DNA of 38,898 nt from Gemmataceae bacterium (GTDB lineage Bacteria; Planctomycetota; Planctomycetia; Gemmatales; Gemmataceae): positions 1-38,898 of the forward strand of contig SIAJ01000051.1 of NCBI GenBank assembly GCA_009691845.1, read 5' to 3'. The notes under the pieces are model-generated. The model was given only the letters and a program-made list of their open reading frames with translations, was not told where the DNA came from and searched no databases. Each line of letters opens with the position of its first letter. Within the stretch, counting starts at the first letter, position 1. Both the position numbers and the translations under genes were made by a program. Below, piece by piece: positions 20,296 to 26,301 of this stretch.

Positions 20296-20573
20296 GATTC
20301 AACAACCTTTGCGAATGTATGAATGAGATTCCCAGAGCGTTTTCGGCCGCTTTACCCTGCCCGTTCTTATCGTATTGGTCTTTCGTGTGGCGAGGATTAT
20401 TCGGGTGGCAGCAAAAGTGCGGAAAAATTCTGGAAAAATGAGTATGCCGCCATTTGCGTGTGCGCCGGAAGTGATCTACATAACTCTTGTCCCGAGAATA
20501 TCGTTTGTAACGGTTGCACCGAGGTGGATCGCACAGGACGATACAAGAAACTTCCCCCATACGGAGTTTTCAA
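20296..20573. other. divergent intergenic region, ilvD and pilin array
   Basis: I see no gene. The last part carries the motif at 20478-20502 shared with the region before pilin 3, and a ribosome-binding site GGAG at 20563-20566 for pilin 1. Confidence 0.5.
20478..20502 (+). promoter_or_regulatory. 25 bp motif before pilin 1, repeated before pilin 3
   Basis: Begins ACATAACTCTTGTCC. Twenty of 25 positions are identical, without gaps, to 21232-21256. It ends 71 bp before the pilin 1 ATG. It may be a promoter or regulator site; it fits no sigma-factor consensus that I recognise. Confidence 0.45.
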
Positions 20574-20750
20574 ATGCGCCAGATTGCCAAGAAATTAGTC
20601 GAGTTCATGAAAAAGGAAGACGGCCCGACGGCTGTTGAGTACGCAGTCATGTTGGCTCTCATTGTTGTGGTGTGCATTGCCGCCATCACCACCTTGGGCT
20701 CGAATGCGAACAACACCTTCTCCAGCGTCGCCGGCAAAACGGCCAGCTGA
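20574..20750 (+). CDS. Flp/Fap-type pilin 1
   Basis: A 58-residue prepilin. The leader is 17 residues (MRQIAKKLVEFMKKEDG), with cleavage predicted after the Gly. The mature part begins PTAVEYAVMLALIVVVC, with Glu at +5 and Tyr at +6, the arrangement of the class III (Flp/Tad) signal peptide. A single hydrophobic helix and a short polar tail (TTLGSNANNTFSSVAGKTAS) follow. The family builds Tad adhesive pili, but no TadA/B/C, CpaB or secretin gene is in the window. The start at 20574 is supported by GGAG at 20563-20566; the upstream extension is spurious. It is the first of the array; a 60 bp stretch is identical to pilin 2. Confidence 0.92.
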   Translation: MRQIAKKLVEFMKKEDGPTAVEYAVMLALIVVVCIAAITTLGSNANNTFSSVAGKTAS

Positions 20751-20850
20751 GAAAACTTGGCGAAAGGCTAATGTTCTCGGACGGTTTGCTTAATGAAGCC
20801 GTCCACCAAACCGGCAAAACCTTCAGTCCCTATTACCGAGGCACCGAGTC

Positions 20851-21030
20851 ATGCGTCAGATCACCAAGAAATTTGTCGAGTTCATGAAGAGGGAAGATGG
20901 CCCGACGGCGGTTGAGTATGCGGTCATGTTGGCGCTCATCGTCGTGGTGTGCATTGCCGCCATCACCACCTTGGGCTCGAATGCGAACAACACCTTCTCC
21001 AGCATCGCCGCCAACACGGCTTCCAGCTGA
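20851..21030 (+). CDS. Flp/Fap-type pilin 2 (59 residues)
   Basis: A 59-residue prepilin that a 60-codon cutoff would miss. The sequence reads MRQITKKFVEFMKREDG then PTAVEYAVMLALIVVVC and ends in IAANTASS. It is nearly the same as pilin 1 (leader and mature part) and 60 bp of the two genes (20944-21003 and 20667-20726) are identical. This points to a recent tandem duplication or gene conversion. The ATG at 20851 is preceded by GAGG at 20838-20841. The gap to pilin 1 (100 bp) has a weak hairpin (GGACGGTTT with AAGCCGTCC). Confidence 0.92.
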   Translation: MRQITKKFVEFMKREDGPTAVEYAVMLALIVVVCIAAITTLGSNANNTFSSIAANTASS

Positions 21031-21231
21031 ATCTTGCCAACGTCCGAATCATCGCCCGCAACGCCGCACCCCGGTCAGCAGACTGGGGTCGCGTCGTTTA
21101 TGCACCTCATAACCGGCCGGATCGATTCGAGCGGAATTTTCCGCAATGTTTTTCCCAACAACTCCTCTCCCCCTGTCTGCGCAGCCTTCGCGGGTTATCT
21201 AGAGTTTTCGTGGCGGTTGTAAGTCCCGCCC

Positions 21232-21256
21232 ACATAACTCGTGTCCGGGAACTATC
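21232..21256 (+). promoter_or_regulatory. copy of the pilin-upstream motif before pilin 3
   Basis: Begins ACATAACTCGTGTCC. It matches 20478-20502 at 20 of 25 positions without gaps. It lies 22 bp before the pilin 3 ATG, close to the ribosome-binding site. Confidence 0.45.
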
Positions 21257-21278
21257 CGGCCTCTTTGGAGGAACCCTC

Positions 21279-21464
21279 ATGAAGCGTCTGGTTCAAAAAG
21301 TTGTCCGCTTCCTCAAAAAGGAAGACGGGCCGACGACCGTTGAATACGCCGTGATGCTTGCACTGATCATCGTCGTCTGCCTGGTCGCGATCACGACCCT
21401 GGGCAGCCAGGCGAACGACACGTTCTCGAACGTGGGCAACAAATTGAAGACAGCTTCCAGCTGA
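21279..21464 (+). CDS. Flp/Fap-type pilin 3
   Basis: A 61-residue prepilin: 17-residue leader (MKRLVQKVVRFLKKEDG), then PTTVEYAVMLALIIVVC and the tail SQANDTFSNVGNKLKTASS. Glu+5 and Tyr+6 are kept. GGAGGA at 21267-21272 is a very strong ribosome-binding site and fixes the start, although the frame is open upstream to 20949. It is more diverged from pilins 1 and 2 than they are from each other. The tail is longer by a few residues. Confidence 0.92.
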   Translation: MKRLVQKVVRFLKKEDGPTTVEYAVMLALIIVVCLVAITTLGSQANDTFSNVGNKLKTASS

Positions 21465-21550
21465 TCAGCGCAAGGCCAGCCAGATTGCCCGTCCTGATGC
21501 TGCCTGGCCCTCGCGATCCCCCCTCGCTACCCAGCGAGGAACAGACTGAA

Positions 21551-21979
21551 ATGAGCGATGTTGCCAAGAGGCTGATTCGCTACCTGAAAAGGGAAGACGG
21601 TCCTACGGCGGTCGAATACGCGGTCCTACTAGCGCTCATCGTTGTCGTCTGCTTGACGGCAATCGGACCGCTAGGAAGCCAAGCCAGCACGACCTTTCGC
21701 ACCACGGGTGCAAAGCTCAAATTGGCAGCGAGTTCAGTCGCCCGTGACCAAGGCGGGGTGCGCCGATGCCCCTCCCGCCACTTCTCCACTGTTCGAAGTC
21801 TTTCGGAGTGTCCATATGATGCAAATCCGATCAGTCACTGTCCCCCGAACGGGTCCGCTGAACGGCATGAACATGATCGAGTACGTCCTCGTCTTCTTGG
21901 CGGTAGTGGGATTTGTCCTCGCCACCATGCCGTAATTCCTGGCTTAACTGCGCAGCCCGTACTGCATTTTCCCCTGTAG
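21551..21979 (+). CDS. Flp/Fap-type pilin 4 with an 80-residue C-terminal extension
   Basis: The first 62 residues are a standard prepilin: leader MSDVAKRLIRYLKREDG, then PTAVEYAVLLALIVVVC, ending near KLKLAASS. At the place where the others stop, this frame has no stop codon and runs on for about 80 residues to 21979. That gives 142 residues in all. The extension is rich in Arg, Pro and Cys, resembles nothing I know, and overlaps the mini-pilin gene in another frame. It is probably an accidental read-through after loss of the stop codon, or else a long pilin. GAGGA at 21536-21540 supports the start. Confidence 0.8.
   Translation: MSDVAKRLIRYLKREDGPTAVEYAVLLALIVVVCLTAIGPLGSQASTTFRTTGAKLKLAASSVARDQGGVRRCPSRHFSTVRSLSECPYDANPISHCPPNGSAERHEHDRVRPRLLGGSGICPRHHAVIPGLTAQPVLHFPL
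21816..21935 (+). CDS. mini-pilin (39 residues), Flp-like
   Basis: A 39-residue reading frame from the ATG at 21816 (GGAG at 21805-21808 is 7 bp upstream). It has a leader of exactly 17 residues, MMQIRSVTVPRTGPLNG, followed by MNMIEYVLVFLAVVGFVLAT. The Gly at -1, Glu at +5 and Tyr at +6 match the class III prepilin site, as does the leader length shared with pilins 1-5. The mature peptide would be only 22 residues: one hydrophobic helix without a tail. It overlaps the C-terminal extension of pilin 4 in a different frame. That this is a gene is inference, based on motif, spacing, position and ribosome-binding site. A minor pilin or initiator is possible. Confidence 0.6.
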   Translation: MMQIRSVTVPRTGPLNGMNMIEYVLVFLAVVGFVLATMP

Positions 21980-22177
21980 CCCATCAGACTAATTGTGAGT
22001 GGCGGATCAACTGCCACTTGCCTTGCCTGTCGCTATCGCAATTATCCTCTTTTACCTTTTGGGAAGTCAGAGTATATTTTCGTTCGCGCCTCCGAGCCGC
22101 ACGTTTTTGCAATTTGTTGATCGCAAACAAGTTGCATCAATGTCTTGAAAAATGCCTGGGCTTCTGGTTGGCGTAGG

Positions 22178-22215
22178 CCACGTTTCGATGTCCGAAAAGG
22201 GGCATCGAAACGTGG
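22178..22215. repeat. inverted repeat with perfect 13 bp arms inside the pilin array
   Basis: CCACGTTTCGATG at 22178-22190 and its exact complement at 22203-22215 with a 12-base loop. It separates the first five members of the array from pilin 5. Confidence 0.85.
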
Positions 22216-22306
22216 AGCGAGTCGAATTTCTGGAAGAGTTCCGAGGCCGATCTTGTCGAAAATCGCCCGTCCATCACCATGCCCAATCAACCAGAGGAGA
22301 GGATCT

Positions 22307-22493
22307 ATGCGGGTCCTGATTCAGTCCATTATTAGCTTCATCAAAAAAAAAGACGGTCCAACGGCCGTCGAGTATGCGATCATGCGCACTGATCGTGACG
22401 ATTTGCATCGGCATCATTACGACCGTAGGGTCGAACGGGAACGGCCTATCCTCGAATGCACCCGCCACCGTCGCTCTCACGGGTGGTAACTGA
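22307..22493 (+). pseudogene. frameshifted Flp/Fap-type pilin 5
   Basis: The ATG at 22307 follows a strong GAGGAGAGGA (22294-22303). The leader is 17 residues (MRVLIQSIISFIKKKDG), then PTAVEYAIM. At 22385 the frame breaks: skipping one base gives ALIVTICIGIITTVGSNGNG and a stop at 22491-22493, while the unshifted frame gives basic nonsense until 22489. Comparison with the VML-ALIV core of the others shows two bases lost (the 'tg' of a Leu codon). Repaired, it would be 62 residues. It may be a sequencing error, a real pseudogene, or phase variation. Confidence 0.85.
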
Positions 22494-22732
22494 ATTTTCT
22501 CAGCCTAATCACTTACAACCCAACAAATCGTACGCTCGCGTCGGTCCTTTGGGGTCGTTTCGACCCTTTAGGGTTCGTCGTTCCTCACTTTCCAAGCACC
22601 TAGTGTCGAAGGTCGGGCCCCCGTCGCGCGAGCAGCCTTCGTACTCCGAGCCAGAACTCTCCGCACTTCGTTCGCCTTGCTACCAACTCGAACGTAGAGT
22701 TGAGTGTTCACGCACTTCGGGATGAGACTTCC

Positions 22733-22909
22733 ATGACTCGCGATTTGCTTCGATCGGCGCAACGGTTTTTCAAGAATGAGGAGGGCGTGACTGCGGTTGA
22801 ATGCGCCTTGATGCTCGCACTGGTCGTCGTGATCTGGTTGGTTGCACTTTCGCCTGGCAGCAGAAGAACCCAGCCGGCTCATGTCCCGATCGTGGTTGTG
22901 AGTGAGTGA
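22733..22909 (+). CDS. divergent Flp/Fap-type pilin 6 (58 residues)
   Basis: A 58-residue prepilin-like protein: an 18-residue leader MTRDLLRSAQRFFKNEEG, then VTAVECALMLALVVVIWLVAL. Glu+5 is kept but the usual Tyr+6 is Cys, and the tail is unlike the others (SRRTQPAHVPIVVVSE). Either it is a minor pilin or a decaying copy. The start at 22733 gives the proper leader length; no convincing ribosome-binding site is seen. It is the last member of the array and is followed within 20 bp by a terminator. Confidence 0.7.
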   Translation: MTRDLLRSAQRFFKNEEGVTAVECALMLALVVVIWLVALSPGSRRTQPAHVPIVVVSE

Positions 22910-22926
22910 ACGCAACCGGCAACGTC

Positions 22927-22960
22927 AAACGCCCGCCATGTTTGGCGGGCGTTTCGGTTT
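22927..22960 (+). terminator. terminator at the end of the pilin array
   Basis: AAACGCCCGCCA (22927-22938) pairs perfectly with TGGCGGGCGTTT (22943-22954), loop of 4, followed by CGGTTT. It lies 17 bp after the stop codon of pilin 6 and 25 bp before the stop of the convergent minus-strand gene, so it can serve both. Confidence 0.85.
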
Positions 22961-22978
22961 TCTGGATCCGGCATCTCA

Positions 22979-24430
22979 TTATCGCAGCGGAACATCGCGA
23001 AGTACAAACGGCATCTCGACAACCGCCGGACGACGGCCATTCAGTGAAAGGTTCATGTTCTTGAGACCGGATGTTGGCTTCTCGATCTTGATTTCGACAT
23101 CCTGGGTCATCGTGACGCCATCGGAATTCGAGGCCATGATTCGAGTTGCGACAATCTTGACCGGCTTGCCATCCGCATTGCGAGCCTGAAGTTCAGTCGC
23201 GGTGCCGATCGTGCCGCCCCGATTGATCCGGATAAACGGCTGCGCCCTACCCTTGACCTGCACCGGGAAATTCAAGAGTTCGTTGATCGACTCTCCCGTC
23301 GACTTGACCTGGACGCGAAGGGTCGCCAGATTGCTCGTCCCTTCCTCCGAGGATTTCAATGTCAGGGTCAAACCGTCTCGCGTTTGCGACTGCCCCATAC
23401 TTTGAAATACATCCTGAAGCGTAACCATCGGCTCAGGCGGTGCCACGATGCGAGCCACCACGACTCCATGGAACTCCGACAAGACCTCTGGTCGAATCCC
23501 GCCCGTTTTGAGAGTGACCGGTATGAACGGTTCGCTTGGCCGTCCATCGTCCATGAGCAACTCGCCATTAACGATCAGAACCTGTTGCATAAGCATTTGC
23601 TCGCCAAAGTAATTTGGCTGGAGTGCAGGAACCGGGAAGGCGTTTGCCAACTCCCGCTGGTCCTTGGCTATGGCTCGTCGGACTTCGACACCCACGATTT
23701 CGCGTACTTCGATCCCCTTGGCTGCATCCACGTCCAGATGAAATTTCACTTCGCCTGTTGCTGGATTGTACTTGCTTAGAGGGTAGGCTGGTGAGACCAC
23801 TCGAACGCGCAAGGCGTGAGAGAGTTCACCTGGGAGTGTTCCCTTTCCGGATGTCACTCGAACCAGGTTCTCGGACTGCCCGGCCGAATACATGCGGCGA
23901 CCATTGATGTCGCCTTGAATTCTCCGCCCGTCCGTCGGTGGGGAGACACCGCTTGGACTGGCATCGTTCTCGACCAAACCTGCGGCATCGTAAAACGCCT
24001 GGACCGCTTGCCAGAATGGAATAGCTCCAGTGTCCAGAGTGATCGTTCGCTGTGGGCCCGCATCCTTTGCCTCCATCTGAATGCGAAGACCCGTTTTGGA
24101 TGCGACTTCGTTAATCGCTAGCAGGAGGGGAACCTTGTCGAACTTGAGATGGAGTTGCGGAGCGACGAGGAGTTTGCGACTTAGCTGGGTGCGCTCAATC
24201 CGTGAAACAATTGTCTCGGCCCGGCGACGCAATTCCGCATCGGTCGAATTGCTCGCGGCTCTCAGAGACTTCAGTGTGGGTTCACCCGCTTCCTCCAACT
24301 CGCGGGCGGCTTTTTCGCGCTCGGCGAATCGGGCATGGGCCAGATTTCGAATCTTGGCCTCATAAGGATCAGTCGATTGGGCGGCGACTGCGGAGGCCAA
24401 AATCAAACTGAGAACGAAGCCGCGATTCAT
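22979..24430 (-). CDS. secreted protein with STN-like domain, unknown function
   Basis: A 483-residue protein with a signal peptide (VLSLILASAVAAQSTDPYEA). Residues about 20-85 form charged helices like a HEAT repeat (ERGKAARELEEAGEPTLKSL type). Residues about 92-150 (LHLKFDKVPLLLAINEVASK, TGLRIQMEAKD, FWQAVQAFYDAAGL) resemble the STN/secretin N-terminal short domain. The remainder is beta-rich with no known motif. A similar layout occurs in planctomycete hypothetical secreted proteins. It is convergent with the pilin array; a link with a pilus secretin would be a guess. Confidence 0.65.
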   Translation of the reverse strand: MNRGFVLSLILASAVAAQSTDPYEAKIRNLAHARFAEREKAARELEEAGEPTLKSLRAASNSTDAELRRRAETIVSRIERTQLSRKLLVAPQLHLKFDKVPLLLAINEVASKTGLRIQMEAKDAGPQRTITLDTGAIPFWQAVQAFYDAAGLVENDASPSGVSPPTDGRRIQGDINGRRMYSAGQSENLVRVTSGKGTLPGELSHALRVRVVSPAYPLSKYNPATGEVKFHLDVDAAKGIEVREIVGVEVRRAIAKDQRELANAFPVPALQPNYFGEQMLMQQVLIVNGELLMDDGRPSEPFIPVTLKTGGIRPEVLSEFHGVVVARIVAPPEPMVTLQDVFQSMGQSQTRDGLTLTLKSSEEGTSNLATLRVQVKSTGESINELLNFPVQVKGRAQPFIRINRGGTIGTATELQARNADGKPVKIVATRIMASNSDGVTMTQDVEIKIEKPTSGLKNMNLSLNGRRPAVVEMPFVLRDVPLR

Positions 24431-24575
24431 AGAACCCTCGAGCGAGAGGGACGAGCGATTGGTCTGATGGGTATCCTATCGTCCCTTAGCTGTCCCCGTC
24501 AATTGCCGAATGGTGAACATTACGTTCCAATGATAAGACGAACCAGGTAGTTGCAACCTCACCGAACAGTGCTCG

Positions 24576-26096
24576 CTACTTGGTTTGGGCTGGTGCAAAC
24601 CCAATTCGCCGCAGACCCCGATTGGGCTGTTCCGTTGGGATCTCGAAGAAAACTACTTGTTCGTAACGAACCTGCAAGCCTCGCTTTTCCAGCCACTCGC
24701 GGAACCCTGGCATGGGCTCGGCCAGATGAGTGGCTTCCCAGGCGACATAACAATCACCCTGGGTTTCAGGAACGAAGGCGGGATAGTAGGAACAGACAAC
24801 CGTGGCGTGCGGGAACGATCGTCGAATGTTCCCGCAGGCAATCGGATGATCGCCAAATATCGTTGCCTGCTCCAGGTCATGCGCGGACAAATGGCTGGCC
24901 ACCTCAGCGTGCATTTTCGCCTGGCCCCAGTTCTTGCCTCCTTCATGTGAGTCGCTGATTACGCCTGCCAGGCGAACAGCAATCACGGCAAGGATTACGA
25001 GGGTAACCAAGGCCAGCAGTTGGCGCTGAGCTTTCGCGGGAGAGGGGCACTCCGCGAAACGGGCAAACACGTAAGCCGGAAACAGCACCAGCAGAGGAAT
25101 CAACCAATGCGTGCGAAACTTCGAGACGCCCAGTAGCACAAGCACGATCAAGATTGCGCAGACGATCGTGAGCCAGCGCCCAAGCCAGCGGACCCGATCG
25201 GACTCGGCTGGTTGAAGCAGAATCCGGACACAGCCCTTCGGAAAGCATGCAAGCAGTACGGTAAGCAGCGACCCGACTGAGAGAAGACTCGTTCGAGACA
25301 GACTGCTTAAGCCTGTGACAATCCGCTCCGTGAATGCTGAACGCTCAACGACGCCACTTCGCGCCATCGGCCGTTCGCTCACGAGTTGCCAGTGCGAGTG
25401 GAGCCACCACGCGTGTGGCAAAACCACGATAGCTGCCACCGCGACGGTCCAGAGCAGACGAGGATCCTTCAATCGCGACCGATAGGCCGGCATGGTGAGT
25501 AGTGACAGCGGAATTGCCACCGCCAAGATCGCGAAGCTGTATTTCGCCAGCACTCCCAGGCCGACAACCAGCCCGAGCAGGGCGAACCCACCACTCGAAG
25601 GCCGGTCGAGCAATCGCAGCACAACCAGGAACGCAACAGGCACGAATGCGGCCACGAACAGTGTGTGCGCTCCATCGATCAGGGCGGTCCAGGCAAAATA
25701 CGGAGTGAGCAACAGCGACAGCGTCCCCAGCAGCGCGAATTTCGGTTCGACAAGCTTGCGTGCCGCCGCGTAGGTTCCGATGTAGAAGGCCGAGAGGATC
25801 AACGACTTCAGAACGTGAAGGCCGAGGAGAGAGACCCCCGTAACTTGAAAGACTGTCCAGAGCAGCCAGGTATAAATCGGCGGTTGATCGTTGTATCCCA
25901 AGGCCAGACGTTGGCTGAAGAGCGTTTGCTCCGATTCGTCCCAGCGAAGTGTATTCCCTTCCTGCAACCGCAGGGCGAAATGAATGAGCAGATAGATCGG
26001 CAAAACACCCGCGACTGCCTGCCCCCACGGTACTCTTGAAGTCTGGCCCAGACCCATTCGATTGCCGAGCCGAGAATGCTGGAGAAGAAGATTCAT
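24576..26096 (-). CDS. GT39/PMT-like membrane glycosyltransferase
   Basis: A 506-residue multi-span membrane protein. The first extracytoplasmic loop has RWDESEQTLFSQRLA and GYNDQPPIYTWLLW, the acidic motif and 'QPPLY..L' motif of GT-C transferases that use lipid-linked sugars (ArnT/PMT/GT39 group). About ten to eleven hydrophobic helices follow (for example SFAILAVAIPLSLL, WTVAVAAIVVLPHAWWL) and a soluble C-terminal part of about 110 residues. The acceptor and sugar are unknown. It may start at the ATG at 26096 or at a nearby Met (MGLGQTS). It is transcribed towards the STN-like gene with 145 bp between, in which I see nothing. Confidence 0.83.
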   Translation of the reverse strand: MNLLLQHSRLGNRMGLGQTSRVPWGQAVAGVLPIYLLIHFALRLQEGNTLRWDESEQTLFSQRLALGYNDQPPIYTWLLWTVFQVTGVSLLGLHVLKSLILSAFYIGTYAAARKLVEPKFALLGTLSLLLTPYFAWTALIDGAHTLFVAAFVPVAFLVVLRLLDRPSSGGFALLGLVVGLGVLAKYSFAILAVAIPLSLLTMPAYRSRLKDPRLLWTVAVAAIVVLPHAWWLHSHWQLVSERPMARSGVVERSAFTERIVTGLSSLSRTSLLSVGSLLTVLLACFPKGCVRILLQPAESDRVRWLGRWLTIVCAILIVLVLLGVSKFRTHWLIPLLVLFPAYVFARFAECPSPAKAQRQLLALVTLVILAVIAVRLAGVISDSHEGGKNWGQAKMHAEVASHLSAHDLEQATIFGDHPIACGNIRRSFPHATVVCSYYPAFVPETQGDCYVAWEATHLAEPMPGFREWLEKRGLQVRYEQVVFFEIPTEQPNRGLRRIGFAPAQTK

Positions 26097-26206
26097 GACG
26101 CACGGTCGGTTGCCTTTACTTGGGTCTGTGGAAGTAACAACAATGCCCCTGTCTGGCTAGTCCAACCATCATTCCCGTGGCGCTGACCTCGTGCCTTTTA
26201 CCCACA

Positions 26207-26236
26207 TTGACCGAGCCGAGATGATGCTGTTACCAT
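26207..26236 (+). promoter_or_regulatory. possible promoter of the HEAT/propeller gene
   Basis: TTGACC at 26207-26212 and TACCAT at 26231-26236, 18 bp apart, about 65 bp before the ATG. The match of the -10 box is only fair. Confidence 0.3.
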
Positions 26237-26301
26237 CGCAATAGCGGAATCGTTGCTAATCTGAACCAGAGAAGCCCTGGCCCTCGTCGCACAGGATTGC
26301 C

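Noticed and set aside
20949..21278. Upstream extension of pilin 3
   Set aside because: It is out of frame with pilin 2, starts inside it, and the strong GGAGGA before 21279 marks the true start.
22343..22351. Run of nine A in pilin 5 as a programmed slippage site that would repair the frameshift
   Set aside because: Slippage there would change the frame before the conserved DGPTAVEYAIM part, so it cannot mend the later break without destroying the signal.
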